This document shows positions 16,724 to 26,101 of a stretch of DNA of 59,887 nt, piece after piece. Source of the stretch: Akkermansiaceae bacterium (GTDB lineage Bacteria; Verrucomicrobiota; Verrucomicrobiia; Verrucomicrobiales; Akkermansiaceae); the NCBI GenBank assembly GCA_030725745.1, contig JANRFH010000051.1, positions 1 through 59,887 on the forward strand, read 5' to 3'. A program made the translations under genes and the position numbers. Positions within the stretch are counted from its first letter, which is position 1; each line of letters opens with the position of its first letter. Below the pieces are notes generated by a model that saw only the letters and a list, made by a program, of their open reading frames with translations, had not been told where the DNA came from and ran no database searches.

Positions 16724-18022
16724 TTACCCGAAGATCGAAGTCACAGGAGTTCCCTTGTCGGCGATCTGGAAAGGGCGTTTCGATGGAGACATCAGAACAA
16801 GATCGTGCGGCAGGCCAAGCGCGTAGGCGATGGTCGCATTGAAGTCCGGCACTGTAACTTTGTCCCTGACGACCTTGTTACCGCCCTTGTCGGTCTCTCC
16901 GTATTTCTGGCCACCATTGACTCCGCCACCTGCGAGAACGCAGCTGAAGGCAGAAGGATGGTGATCGCGTCCGTCCTTGTGGTTTGATTTGATCTCCGGA
17001 GAGCGGCCAAATTCAGTAGCGACTACAACGAGAGTATCTTTCAACAAGCCGCGTTTTTCTAGGTCGGTAAGTAGAGCCGCATATGCTTGGTCAAATTCCT
17101 TACAGCGTGCCGCAACCGCAGTGAAATTGTCCACGTGCGTGTCCCAACCGCCCAGTTGCACCTCTACGAACCTCACCTTGTGCTCCACAAGGCGACGTGC
17201 AAGGAGACAGCCTTGAGCGAACTGCCCATCGCCATAGAGTTTACGAGTAGCGCTATCCTCTTGGCCTAGATCGAAGGCCTTGAGATCCTCTGAATTCATC
17301 AGAGAGATCGCATCCTTGTAGAGTTCTTCGTATGCTTTTACGTCTGTATTCTGATAGCGCGAGTGGAATTGTGTGTTGAGCTTATCTGCAAGAGCGAGCC
17401 TGCGATCAAAGGACTCATCCGTAACAACATTCGGCTTGGTCGAGTCCTGAAGACCATCAGTAGGGCGTCCGATAGGTGCAGCCGAATATTTAGCTCCAAA
17501 GAAGCCACCGTTTCCGGCTTTTGCACCAGAGTTGATCGTCACGAAACCTGGCAGCTCGGGATGGAGTTTTCCTCCGAGTTTCATAACCCAAGAGCCAAGA
17601 GCTGGGTGGGTAATAGTGCCACGCGGCGAGTAACTCGTGTGCATCATGTAGTTACCTTGCTCATGTGCTCCCTGTGTGGAAGTCAGAGAGTTGATAATAC
17701 ACATCTTGTCAGTCACCTTGGCAGTGTTCGGCAAGTATTCGCTGAGTTCGACATCTGCCACAGACTGGATGGTCTTAACAGGCCCCATGTTCTCTTTATT
17801 AGCCGGCTTAGGATCGAATGTATCGAGATGGCTCATGCCGCCCGCCATGTATAGGTAGATGACATGTTTTGCTTTAGCGCCTTTCGAGGCTCCTTCAGCA
17901 GCAGCACTTGCGATCGATGGCCCGAGCATGGGGAAGAGATGCACACCGAGGTAAGCCCTCGCTGCGTTGGTCATGAACTGGCGGCGAGTCGGCTCGTCGG
18001 CTTTATTAAGAAACTGTTTCAT
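16724..18022 (-). CDS. DUF1501 protein with twin-arginine signal
   Basis: 432 residues. The N-terminus PTRRQFMTNAARAYLG is a likely Tat signal, followed by the DUF1501 (sulfatase-like fold) landmarks: LYMAGGMSHLDTFDPKP, GAHEQGNYMMHTSYSPRGT, FVEVQLGGWDTHVDNF, VVATEFGRSPE and GRDHHPSAFSCVLAGGGV. Members are abundant in Planctomycetes and Verrucomicrobia, exported, and of unproven function. The gene follows the DUF1549/DUF1553 gene by 29 bp on the same strand, the usual order for this pair. Confidence 0.9.
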   Translation of the reverse strand: MKQFLNKADEPTRRQFMTNAARAYLGVHLFPMLGPSIASAAAEGASKGAKAKHVIYLYMAGGMSHLDTFDPKPANKENMGPVKTIQSVADVELSEYLPNTAKVTDKMCIINSLTSTQGAHEQGNYMMHTSYSPRGTITHPALGSWVMKLGGKLHPELPGFVTINSGAKAGNGGFFGAKYSAAPIGRPTDGLQDSTKPNVVTDESFDRRLALADKLNTQFHSRYQNTDVKAYEELYKDAISLMNSEDLKAFDLGQEDSATRKLYGDGQFAQGCLLARRLVEHKVRFVEVQLGGWDTHVDNFTAVAARCKEFDQAYAALLTDLEKRGLLKDTLVVVATEFGRSPEIKSNHKDGRDHHPSAFSCVLAGGGVNGGQKYGETDKGGNKVVRDKVTVPDFNATIAYALGLPHDLVLMSPSKRPFQIADKGTPVTSIFG

Positions 18023-18051
18023 TATCTTAGGTCTTTAGGTTTTGAGATGAG

Positions 18052-19965
18052 TTATTGAAGGAAAAGGAATTCCGACGACATCACGAGAGCGGAAACGATG
18101 TTACGGAATCCGTCTTCACCTTGTGCGTCTAGCTCTTCGAGCATCCAGTCCAGTTCTTCCTTGTTTGGAGGTCTATTTAAAATAGCAACGTAAACCCTTC
18201 TAATACGCTCCTCATCGGTATCTGCACCTTGAAGGCTCTTGTAGAGGTGGGCTCCGTTGTTGTTCACGAGCTTACGCTGAACGAATCCGTTCATCATCGT
18301 GAGCACTTGGCCGACATTTGGTTCAAGGCTGGCATCTCCTACCACTTCCCTTCCGGATGCTCCGAAGGTGTAGAGGAAGTGATCCTGTGGAGCTGGAGAG
18401 GGCAGTTCTGAGGCACGCACCGGTGCATCTTTGCCGTAGCTATTGCCAGTGGAGCCACCCATCATCATGTCATCATCAGAACCACGGTTATTTTTGCCCT
18501 TTTTGCCGCCTCCGACCATGTCCATGAGCTCATTGAAACGGGCTCTAACTTCCTTCTCCGTCTTCATCGAAAGGAACTCATCGGTAAATGTAACGATATC
18601 AGTATTTGCCAATATGGTTCCTGCGAGATTCACCCGCATATCCGGCTTACGGATCGGCTTGAGGTCAGGATTTCCGTCAGAAAGGGTAATAAGTGAGTCC
18701 CAGAGTTGCTCGGAAGTGAGGCGCTCGATCTTGCGTCCGTGGAAATCATCACCACCAACGAGTGTCGAAGGATTAGGGTTGGTCGCAAATTGAAACGTCT
18801 TCGTAAGCAGCAACACGTGCTGGAAAGCACGGAGGTCGTAATCGAGGTCAACCATCACTTGCGTGATGTATCTAGTAAGCTCTGGATAGACGGTCTTATC
18901 AGAATCTATATACTGATCTACTGGTTCATAAATCCCTTTACCCATGATGCGCTCCCACATGCGGTTAGCGATCACGCCGGGAAATTGTGGTCCGGTTTTT
19001 GTGATGACCCATTCAGCGAGCTTCTCCCGCCCTTGTCCGTCATTATCACGATCCGAAGTCCTGACTGACTTACCGAAAGGAGTTCTTCCTCCAACCATTT
19101 CCCCTGGGCTCCCGTCACGGTATTGGTAATCCGAAGGCAGCTTGATCCTGCCATCTCCGCCGCCGGAGAGGGAAAGTCCATATACCTCATCATTGATGAA
19201 ATTAGCCACTCGGAATGCAAGGGGATCCTCGACTCGGTTCTCACGCGCTTCCCCGTAAATTTTCCTGAATGCACCTGCGTTAAGCTCACTCTGTCCTTCT
19301 GTGAAGGCGGCAAGGCTATAGAAATCCATGCGCTCGGTGTCGCCAAAAGGATCATCATGGCATTGTGCACATTCCATATAGGTGCCGAGGAAAATGCGCA
19401 TGCTATTGGCCAAATTATCCAAGGGCATACCACGGTCGATGGTGTAATAACCCACCGAAGCCGTCTCAGGATCCCAGCCGTTACCGGATGAACTCAGCAA
19501 CTGCTCGACAAACTCATCCCATGGCACGTTGTCTTGCATCGCGGTGCGCACCCAATGGCGATAGGCTTGGAAGTTATACCCGCCGGATTTGGTATCTCTC
19601 AGGCGAAGGAGATCGAATGCCCAGTTCGACATGTGGCTGGAATAACCCGGGGAATTCACCAGATATTGCACCAAAGCAGCACGTTTCGTATCATCCTCAA
19701 TTTCCAGAAAAGACAAAGCCTCCTCCGCTGTCGGGATACGTCCAGTTCCGACAAGGAATGCTCTTCTTATGAAAGTCGCATCATCCGTGACCGCCGGCAC
19801 AGGAAGATTCTTTTTCCGGTAAAATGAAGCAATGAGCGTATCGATTCCTAGTGCTGCTTTTTTGATGACTTCAATGTCGTCCCCAGGCCTCGGTTGCTCG
19901 GCGGCATGACCGGAAAACGGAAGAAGTCCGGCGGCAATAGTGAATAGTAGATTCTTGGCTTTCAT
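18052..19965 (-). CDS. DUF1549/DUF1553 protein with one CxxCH motif
   Basis: 637 residues with a Sec-type signal peptide (MKAKNLLFTIAAGLLPFSGHAA). DUF1549 comes first (FIRRAFLVGTGRIPTAEEALSFL) and holds CAQCHDDPF near residue 200. That is a single CxxCH motif that could bind heme c. DUF1553 follows (GVIANRMWERIMGKGI, ERLTSEQLWDSL, RRVYVAILNRPPNKEEL). Unlike many relatives it has no N-terminal cytochrome c domain. It is followed by the DUF1501 gene, its usual partner. A Gly/Met/Asp-rich low-complexity stretch lies near residues 480-510. Function unknown. Confidence 0.88.
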   Translation of the reverse strand: MKAKNLLFTIAAGLLPFSGHAAEQPRPGDDIEVIKKAALGIDTLIASFYRKKNLPVPAVTDDATFIRRAFLVGTGRIPTAEEALSFLEIEDDTKRAALVQYLVNSPGYSSHMSNWAFDLLRLRDTKSGGYNFQAYRHWVRTAMQDNVPWDEFVEQLLSSSGNGWDPETASVGYYTIDRGMPLDNLANSMRIFLGTYMECAQCHDDPFGDTERMDFYSLAAFTEGQSELNAGAFRKIYGEARENRVEDPLAFRVANFINDEVYGLSLSGGGDGRIKLPSDYQYRDGSPGEMVGGRTPFGKSVRTSDRDNDGQGREKLAEWVITKTGPQFPGVIANRMWERIMGKGIYEPVDQYIDSDKTVYPELTRYITQVMVDLDYDLRAFQHVLLLTKTFQFATNPNPSTLVGGDDFHGRKIERLTSEQLWDSLITLSDGNPDLKPIRKPDMRVNLAGTILANTDIVTFTDEFLSMKTEKEVRARFNELMDMVGGGKKGKNNRGSDDDMMMGGSTGNSYGKDAPVRASELPSPAPQDHFLYTFGASGREVVGDASLEPNVGQVLTMMNGFVQRKLVNNNGAHLYKSLQGADTDEERIRRVYVAILNRPPNKEELDWMLEELDAQGEDGFRNIVSALVMSSEFLFLQ

Positions 19966-20078
19966 GAGTGGGCTAACGTGGTTTTTTCAGCGGAAATTAC
20001 CGATAATCTTTATTTACGGTGACGTCAACTTCACTATTTCAGCAAAAGATCATCAAAAATTTCGCCCCAATCCACAAG

Positions 20079-20087
20079 TTATTCACA
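20079..20087 (+). promoter_or_regulatory. DnaA-box-like 9-mer TTATTCACA
   Basis: A match to the relaxed DnaA consensus TTATNCACA. A second copy lies at 20220-20228 in the same gap between the DUF1549 gene and htpG. Two sites alone do not make an origin. Confidence 0.3.
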
Positions 20088-20174
20088 GAATCGCGACAAG
20101 TATCCAAATATCGCTGGAAGGACTCAGAAAAGCCCATTGCCTTGCCATAGCAGAAGAAACTCAGGTAAACACGC

Positions 20175-20197
20175 AAAACGGCCGGGTCTCCCCAGCC
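20175..20197 (-). terminator. Probable terminator of htpG
   Basis: On the minus strand GGCTGGG-GAGA-CCCGGCC (one G-T pair) is followed by GTTTTG, about 50 bp after the htpG stop. A second small hairpin CCCATGT/ACATGGG at 20214-20232 encloses the second DnaA-like box. Confidence 0.6.
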
Positions 20198-20243
20198 GCC
20201 ATTACAGGATCTTCCCATGTTATTCACATGGGGTTTCCGCGCT

Positions 20244-22088
20244 TCAGCCCATCGCTTTTTCCATCAGGCTGTTCATGCGCCTGATCGTTTCACGGGCGTC
20301 ATCAAGTAAACCTGCCGAAATCAGGGCGTTGTCTAGGAGTTGTGCAGCGACAAGTTTCGCCACATCCGGATTACTATCGCGAATTTCAGACAATTTCCTA
20401 ACGAGCGCGTGGCGTGGATTGATCTCCAGCTCCACTTTCACCTCGTCTTTGAAATTCTCGTCCATGGCCTTCATCATCTGACGCACTTGCGGGCTCATCC
20501 CGTCCTCAGGCACGAGGGCGATCACTGGGCTATCCACTAGGCGCTTTCCGCTGGAAACTTTCGTGACTGCATCGCCGAGTTCCATTTTGAGGAATTCGCA
20601 GAGTTTTTCCGTTTCCTCCTCCGAAAGCGCCTCGGCATCCGCAACAACGTCTTCGAGATCTACACCAGCGTGGCGGACGGAAGAGAGCTTCTTGCCATCG
20701 AACTCACCAAGCGAATCGACAATATACTCGTCCACCGCGTCCATAAAGTAGATCACCTCTAGGCCACGAGCCTTGAAAGCTTCGACGTAAGGCCCGCTCT
20801 CGATCTGGTCGCGATTCTGGCCGATGAGGAAATAGATTTTCTCCTGCCCATCCTTCATGCGCCCTACATAATCCGTCAGGCTGCAAACCTCTCCAGCCTC
20901 GGTCATCGAGGTCTCGAAACGCAGCAGCTTCGCCAGCGCGTCCTTGTTCGCGTAGTCCGTGGCGATGCCTTCCTTGAAAAAGCGCTCGAATTTTTTGTAG
21001 AACGCACGGTATTTCTCAGGATCGGCCGCAGCCTCCTTCTCGAACATCTTGATGATGCGCTTCGAGATCACGCTGTTGAGCTTCTGCACAAGCGCGCTGT
21101 CCTGCATGGTTTCGCGGGAAATATTCAGGGGAAGATCAGCACTATCGACCACACCTTTCACGAAACGTAGCCACTCCGGCAAAAGACCTTTCGGCTCGGG
21201 ATCGATTAGCACCTTCTTGCAGTAAAGCGCGACACCGCCATCGACCTTGCCAAAGCCCATTTTCTCAGGATTCTCGCCCGGGGCGAAAATGAGCGCGTTG
21301 ATCGTGATCGGCGCATCCGCAGCGAAGTGCAGGCGGTAGGCAGGCTCATCGAATCCCTTGCAGGCGAACTGGTAGAAAGCTTTGTATTCCTCATCGCTAA
21401 CCTCGGATTTGTTCTTCAGCCACAGTGCCTCGACCTCGTTGATGCGCTTACCGTCGAGCAGAATCGGGAAACCGACGAAATTGCTGTAACGCTCGATCAG
21501 GCCTTTTACCCGGAACTCTTCCGCGAAATCCGCACTGCCCTCATTCAGGTGCAGCACGATTTTCACGCCGCGCGGCAGCTCATCGACCGTTTCGATCTCG
21601 TAGCCAGTTTTTCCATCACTTTCCCAACGGAGATTTTCCGCACCAGCTTTCCAGGAGCGGCTGAATACCTCCACCTTGTCAGCCACCATGAAAGCCGAGT
21701 AAAAACCAACACCGAACTGGCCAATCAGACCTGAGGCATTGCTTCCGCTTTCCTTCATCTGCTCAAGGAACGCCTTCGTCCCCGAGTGGGCGATCGTACC
21801 AAGGTTTTCCACAAGCTCGTCGTGCGTCATTCCCACGCCACGGTCGGTGAGGGTGATGGTCTTTGCTTCCTTATCCAGCTCCAGAGTGATCTGAAGGTCG
21901 TCGCCCGCGTCCTTGATGTCCTTTTCCGTGCCCTCGAGGTGGCGCACTTTTTCCATCGAGTCGGAGGCGTTCGAGATCAGCTCCCGGAGGAAAATGTCCT
22001 TGTCCGTGTAGAGTGAGTGAACCACCAGCTCGAGAAGCTGTTGGATCTCCGCCTGGAATACGTGTTTTTCTGCAGTCGTTTCGCTCAT
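20244..22088 (-). CDS. htpG: Molecular chaperone HtpG (Hsp90)
   Basis: Cytoplasmic ATP-dependent chaperone, 614 residues. The GHKL ATPase domain shows IFLRELISNASDSMEK, DRGVGMTHDEL and GQFGVGFYSAFMV. The middle domain contains NISRETMQ, and the C-terminal dimerisation domain follows. I chose the ATG at 22088 (MSETTAEKHVFQAEIQQLLELV), the normal N-terminus; the frame stays open 189 bases further but that sequence lies over the mutT gene. It is transcribed alone or after mutT (55 bp gap). Confidence 0.96.
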   Translation of the reverse strand: MSETTAEKHVFQAEIQQLLELVVHSLYTDKDIFLRELISNASDSMEKVRHLEGTEKDIKDAGDDLQITLELDKEAKTITLTDRGVGMTHDELVENLGTIAHSGTKAFLEQMKESGSNASGLIGQFGVGFYSAFMVADKVEVFSRSWKAGAENLRWESDGKTGYEIETVDELPRGVKIVLHLNEGSADFAEEFRVKGLIERYSNFVGFPILLDGKRINEVEALWLKNKSEVSDEEYKAFYQFACKGFDEPAYRLHFAADAPITINALIFAPGENPEKMGFGKVDGGVALYCKKVLIDPEPKGLLPEWLRFVKGVVDSADLPLNISRETMQDSALVQKLNSVISKRIIKMFEKEAAADPEKYRAFYKKFERFFKEGIATDYANKDALAKLLRFETSMTEAGEVCSLTDYVGRMKDGQEKIYFLIGQNRDQIESGPYVEAFKARGLEVIYFMDAVDEYIVDSLGEFDGKKLSSVRHAGVDLEDVVADAEALSEEETEKLCEFLKMELGDAVTKVSSGKRLVDSPVIALVPEDGMSPQVRQMMKAMDENFKDEVKVELEINPRHALVRKLSEIRDSNPDVAKLVAAQLLDNALISAGLLDDARETIRRMNSLMEKAMG

Positions 22089-22143
22089 ATTGTATGTGGG
22101 ATGAAAATCGGGGACGCGACATAACCCCGCACCGGTGCCCTTG

Positions 22144-22533
22144 TCAAAAAGAACAGCGAAGCGTCTCAAGGATCGGCAAATCGGCTTCCGCCCAGTCCAA
22201 TCGCTCCATTTCCTCCTGCCTGCACCAGCGGATCTCCGAATGATCGATCGCCACGGGTTGCCCTTCGGAAATTTCACAGAAAAATGCCGTCAACCTGATC
22301 GTGACTTTCTCATCCGACCACACCACCGGCTCCCCGACCTGTCCCGACACCTCCACAGAAATCGCCAACTCCTCCATGAGTTCCCTCACCAAGGCAGCTT
22401 CATAGCTTTCCCCAGCATCCACCTTCCCTCCCGGAAACTCCCACAAGCCGCCCAGATGCCTTTCCGCAGATCGCCGGCAAGCCAGCACCCTGCCTTCGCC
22501 ATCACGGATCACGCCACACACCACCTCGATCAT
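22144..22533 (-). CDS. mutT: MutT-like Nudix hydrolase
   Basis: 129 residues, the size of E. coli MutT, which removes 8-oxo-dGTP from the nucleotide pool. The Nudix box GGKVDAGESYEAALVRELMEE is complete. IEVVCGVIRDGEGRVLACRR at the start and WEFPGGK are typical. I chose the ATG at 22533; the open frame further upstream runs antisense to the thioesterase gene. Specificity for 8-oxo-dGTP is inferred from overall resemblance. Confidence 0.88.
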   Translation of the reverse strand: MIEVVCGVIRDGEGRVLACRRSAERHLGGLWEFPGGKVDAGESYEAALVRELMEELAISVEVSGQVGEPVVWSDEKVTIRLTAFFCEISEGQPVAIDHSEIRWCRQEEMERLDWAEADLPILETLRCSF

Positions 22534-22581
22534 TTCCTCGCAAACTTGCAGCAACACCCCGAAACAGGCAACATTTCCTCC

Positions 22582-23028
22582 ATGCGAAAGGAAGCCCCGG
22601 AGAAAACCCTCGAAGACTTCCTCCACTCGGAAATACCCCTCACCCGCGCCATGGGCATTCTTGTGGAAAGCTGCAGCTCCGAGAATCTCATCCTCACCGC
22701 ACCGCTGGAGCCGAACCACAACCACCTCGGCACCGCCTTCGGAGGCAGCCTCGCCACCATGGCCACCCTCGCGGGTTACTGCGCTCTCTGGACGGCTCTC
22801 GGTGATCGTAAAATCCACATCGTCGTCCGGCGCAGCAGCATCGAATACCTCCGCCCAGTCACCGGTGCAATCCGCGCCACATGCGGCATCCCAAACAAGG
22901 AACAACTTAAACACCTCCGCAAAACCCTGTCTACACGAGGAAAGGCACGCCTAGCGCTCGATGTCGTCATTTCCGAAAACGACAGCGAATGCGTGCGCTT
23001 CACCGGCGAGTTCGTCGCTCTTCTCTGA
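22582..23028 (+). CDS. Thioesterase, YiiD C-terminal type hotdog fold
   Basis: 148 residues from the ATG at 22582. The pattern LEDFLHSEIPLTRAMGI, then EPNHNHLGTAFGGSLATMATLAGYCALW and VRRSSIEYLRPVTGAI, is that of the putative thioesterase domain in the C-terminal half of YiiD. It probably hydrolyses a small or medium acyl-CoA; the substrate is unknown. It starts 48 bp from the divergent mutT gene. Confidence 0.75.
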   Translation: MRKEAPEKTLEDFLHSEIPLTRAMGILVESCSSENLILTAPLEPNHNHLGTAFGGSLATMATLAGYCALWTALGDRKIHIVVRRSSIEYLRPVTGAIRATCGIPNKEQLKHLRKTLSTRGKARLALDVVISENDSECVRFTGEFVALL

Positions 23029-23033
23029 GCGAC

Positions 23034-23831
23034 TTACCGTTGCGGAACAAAAGGGTTCTGCGTTGGGTCACTGCTCAGCTCTGCTTCTTTTTTGGCTTCC
23101 TTTGTTTCGCCAAGCGTTTCACCCATCGTCTCCCCCCAGTGCTGGAGGAAGAATTTCTTCTCCGTCGTCAACAGCTTATCAGAAGTCCCGAGGATAGGCC
23201 GCAGACTGGTCGATAGCTGGAGCGTCACCAGCAGGAAAATCACATACCAGACCACCAGCGGCGCTTTCTGTGAGGCTCCGGTCTCACCCATCGCCGTCCG
23301 CAGAAATTTAAACGCGAACAGCAGCGCGATCAACCATGATGCAATGGCCAGGCAGCCCATGAAGCCAAACGAAGCCGTTCCTTGAGCAAAAATCCACAGC
23401 GCCGGCGCAAAACCCAGCAGCAGCAAACCCGCAAGCGCGAGCATGCCTCCCAGCAGTGCCGCCATCTTCGAGGCCGATGCCCTCGATCCAGCGAGACTTG
23501 AGAAAATGTAGAAGCTAGGGAAACAGATCAGCCCGGCGAACAACAGGCCTCCACCCAATTTCAGCGGCGCCGCCCATAGCTGTTTCCCATAGGCGAAAGT
23601 CCCGAGCACAAAGCCATAGACCAAAATCGAAACCACCGCGATCAGGGCGAAGCGCAGCATCGTGGAGCCTTCATCACATGCCGAATGACGTGCGAGTTCC
23701 GCAGGGCGGCGCAGCAAAGCCTCGAAGAGATCGCGCATGCCCGGCTTGTCGGGAATGGGTTCGGGCGGCGGAGCTAATGGCGGCGGTGTCGCGGGATTGG
23801 CGGGGATCGGGTTGTTAGGTTCTTGGTTCAT
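23034..23831 (-). CDS. Polytopic membrane protein, paralogue of its neighbour
   Basis: 265 residues from the ATG at 23831. A Pro-rich cytoplasmic N-terminus (residues 1-30) is followed by five or so hydrophobic segments, resembling Yip1-like membrane proteins. The last segment ends in LSTSLRPILGT, which parallels FSWILRPFFGT in the upstream gene, so the two look like diverged duplicates. Its start overlaps the stop of that gene (ATGA). Function unknown; it is the last gene of the creB-creC cluster. Confidence 0.65.
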   Translation of the reverse strand: MNQEPNNPIPANPATPPPLAPPPEPIPDKPGMRDLFEALLRRPAELARHSACDEGSTMLRFALIAVVSILVYGFVLGTFAYGKQLWAAPLKLGGGLLFAGLICFPSFYIFSSLAGSRASASKMAALLGGMLALAGLLLLGFAPALWIFAQGTASFGFMGCLAIASWLIALLFAFKFLRTAMGETGASQKAPLVVWYVIFLLVTLQLSTSLRPILGTSDKLLTTEKKFFLQHWGETMGETLGETKEAKKEAELSSDPTQNPFVPQR

Positions 23832-24601
23832 GGTCTCGGTTTCTTGTTCGTTTTTTGGTTCTGGATAAAAATGAAAGCCACGAGCGCGACCGCACCCGTG
23901 ATGAAAAAATAGACTACAGGCTCCAACCCACCTCCCACGCGCACCAGCGAACCCCACACGGCCTCGACAAAACTTCCCTGCATCGGTTCGTCCCTCAGGA
24001 ACGCCACTTCAAGCTTTGGCGTTCCAAAGAACGGCCGCAGGATCCATGAAAACTGCATGCCAAGGAACGCGTTCCCCGCCAACCAAGCTGCAAGCGTCAT
24101 CCGCGCCACCGCCTTGGTGCTGCAATACGATTCCAAAAGCTTCCCCAACCGCACCACCCCCGTCACCCCGGCCAAGCCGATCAGAAGCACATGCGCCAGC
24201 AAGTAGCCCGAATGAGCAGAAGCCGCCTGCGGCGAATCCGGAGCAGGCACATTCACCGCCAGGAAAAACGTCACCGGAGCCACAGACCCGAGGATCACCC
24301 CGGAAATTGCAAACGCACTCAGCAGCGCATGCAGCGATTGGCGGAAGCCCAGCCCACTTCCAAGCAACATACCCAGAAGCCCGTTTAGCAGCCCGTTGAA
24401 AGCCAGGGTCAGCGCAATAAGCAGAGGCATCTTCACCGCCACATATGCACCCATCACCGGAGACCTCCACCAGCCGACCGTCAGCCCATAGAGCCCGAAA
24501 CCCACCGCCGCGATCAGCGCCACCCGCGCGATCTCGCGTCCAGAAGGAGCAGTGAGACTAGAAGCAGATGGTGAAAGGATGCCGTGCATTGGATGACCCA
24601 A
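23828..24601 (-). CDS. Polytopic membrane protein downstream of creC
   Basis: 257 residues, about six hydrophobic segments, conserved-looking motif MQFSWILRPFFGTPKLEVAFLRD near residues 190-212, and a basic C-terminal tail. It starts 54 bp after creC and overlaps the next gene by ATGA. In enterobacteria creD occupies this place; this protein is smaller and I do not see CreD features. A role as output or sensor partner of CreBC is inference from position. Confidence 0.65.
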   Translation of the reverse strand: MGHPMHGILSPSASSLTAPSGREIARVALIAAVGFGLYGLTVGWWRSPVMGAYVAVKMPLLIALTLAFNGLLNGLLGMLLGSGLGFRQSLHALLSAFAISGVILGSVAPVTFFLAVNVPAPDSPQAASAHSGYLLAHVLLIGLAGVTGVVRLGKLLESYCSTKAVARMTLAAWLAGNAFLGMQFSWILRPFFGTPKLEVAFLRDEPMQGSFVEAVWGSLVRVGGGLEPVVYFFITGAVALVAFIFIQNQKTNKKPRP

Positions 24602-24655
24602 GTGCAGGCCATCCCCGTGATCGTTTTATGAAGTTCCCATGAAAATTCCGCAAAT

Positions 24656-26098
24656 TCACCCCACCGGAATCTCCAGCACCGCCCTCGTCCCTTTCGGCTC
24701 ATTCGCCTCCAGCGAAACTTTCCCCTGATGCAGCTCCGCCGCCTCTTTCACCAGAGTCAGCCCAAGCCCTGTCCCTTTCCGACCCTTGCGCAGATGCCTG
24801 AGCGAAAAGAATCTATCGAAAACCTTCTCCTTCGCATACTCAGGAATGCCCTCACCCTCATCCTCGACCACCACACGATGATAGCCCCCGACCGTTTCTA
24901 CCTTCACGGAAACCACCCCGCCTTCTGGCGAAAAATCGATGGCGTTCTCTAACAAATTCGTCACCGCCGCCTTCAGAATGAACGCATCCCCTCTCACCTT
25001 CCGATTCCCCACATCTAGCAAAGAAAGCGTCACCTTAGATAGATCCGCCATCGCGCCGGATTCCGAAACCACTCGCTCCACGATTCCACCCAAATCCGTA
25101 TCCTCCGCCACATCCAGCTCCGCCTTACCCTCCAGCACCGAGAGTTCCAGCAATTTCCCTAACAGCCGATCCGCCCTCAAAGTCTCTGCGGAAATATTCC
25201 CAAGAAACCTCCGCCTATCCTCCAGCGACATCGTCTCCGCATCCTCGTCTAGCAACTCCGACGCCCCGCGTATCGCCGCAAGCGGACTCTTCATCTCATG
25301 CGTCAGCGTCTGCACATAGCGCTCCGCAAAACGCCTGCCCTCCAGCGACTCACGCATCGATTCCAAGGCGCGCGCCAAGGTATTCACCTCTTTTCCCAAG
25401 CCCAGATAAGGCAACGGCGTCCGCTTCCCTTTCTCGATGTCGCGGGCATATTCCGTCAGCTTACTAATCGGCAGGTATTGCCAGATAAAAACCACGCCCA
25501 CGCAGAAAAGGATACCTCCCCCCACCAACCCAGTGCCCCACCAGATCTCCGAAAACCTGCGCCGGATGATCGGCAGCACATCCGCCTGAGGCTTGTAGGC
25601 GGTCAACACCCCGATCGGCCTCTGCGAATCTCCAATCGGCGCCGCCACATATAGCACCGAACTCGTATCATCATCCTCCACCATCCTACTACTACGCGCA
25701 CCGTATTTCCCGGAAAGCGTCAGATACACATCGTTCTGTTCCGAAAAATCCTCACCCTCTCTCTCGGGAAATCCGGAATCGAACAGCACGATCCCCTCCG
25801 CATTCGTCACATAGAAATCCATGCCCACATCCTCCTTGCTGTGGTTGAAGATCTCCGCCCGGAGCTCCTTGCCGTGCACCTCCTCCATCACCTCACGAAA
25901 TCGGTAGGCATCGAACGCCCCGTCCGTGAATTCCCTCTCTGCAAACACCGCCATGATGTTCGCCGCATCCACCATCGCCTCCTCGGTCGCTTGGAAAAGC
26001 TGCGGCTCCACCTCCGCAAGCTGCTTGCGCACCAGCAAGTTGAAACCCGCCAGAATGATCAGCGCGATGATCGCCAGGGTGATTCGGGTCAGACGCAT
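24656..26098 (-). CDS. creC: Sensor histidine kinase CreC
   Basis: 480 residues. Two transmembrane segments (about residues 7-24 and 187-208) flank a periplasmic sensor domain whose wording follows E. coli CreC closely (YVTNAEGIVLFDSG, NDVYLTLSGKYGARS, VLYVAAPI, IGVLTAYKP). A HAMP-like linker comes next, then the dimerisation and phospho-acceptor segment LTHEMKSPLAAIRGASELL (His in THE). The N box NLLENAIDF and G boxes EDEGEGIP and GTGLGLTLV follow. It starts three bases after the creB stop, so the two are one operon. In E. coli CreBC responds to growth in minimal medium and some carbon sources; the signal here is unknown. Confidence 0.9.
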   Translation of the reverse strand: MRLTRITLAIIALIILAGFNLLVRKQLAEVEPQLFQATEEAMVDAANIMAVFAEREFTDGAFDAYRFREVMEEVHGKELRAEIFNHSKEDVGMDFYVTNAEGIVLFDSGFPEREGEDFSEQNDVYLTLSGKYGARSSRMVEDDDTSSVLYVAAPIGDSQRPIGVLTAYKPQADVLPIIRRRFSEIWWGTGLVGGGILFCVGVVFIWQYLPISKLTEYARDIEKGKRTPLPYLGLGKEVNTLARALESMRESLEGRRFAERYVQTLTHEMKSPLAAIRGASELLDEDAETMSLEDRRRFLGNISAETLRADRLLGKLLELSVLEGKAELDVAEDTDLGGIVERVVSESGAMADLSKVTLSLLDVGNRKVRGDAFILKAAVTNLLENAIDFSPEGGVVSVKVETVGGYHRVVVEDEGEGIPEYAKEKVFDRFFSLRHLRKGRKGTGLGLTLVKEAAELHQGKVSLEANEPKGTRAVLEIPVG

Positions 26099-26101
26099 AA
26101 C

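Noticed and set aside
19966-20243. Chromosome replication origin
   Set aside because: Only two DnaA-like boxes, no dnaA, dnaN or AT-rich unwinding region.
22534-22914. N-terminal extension of the mutT frame
   Set aside because: It is antisense to the thioesterase gene, and the Nudix protein is complete from the ATG at 22533.
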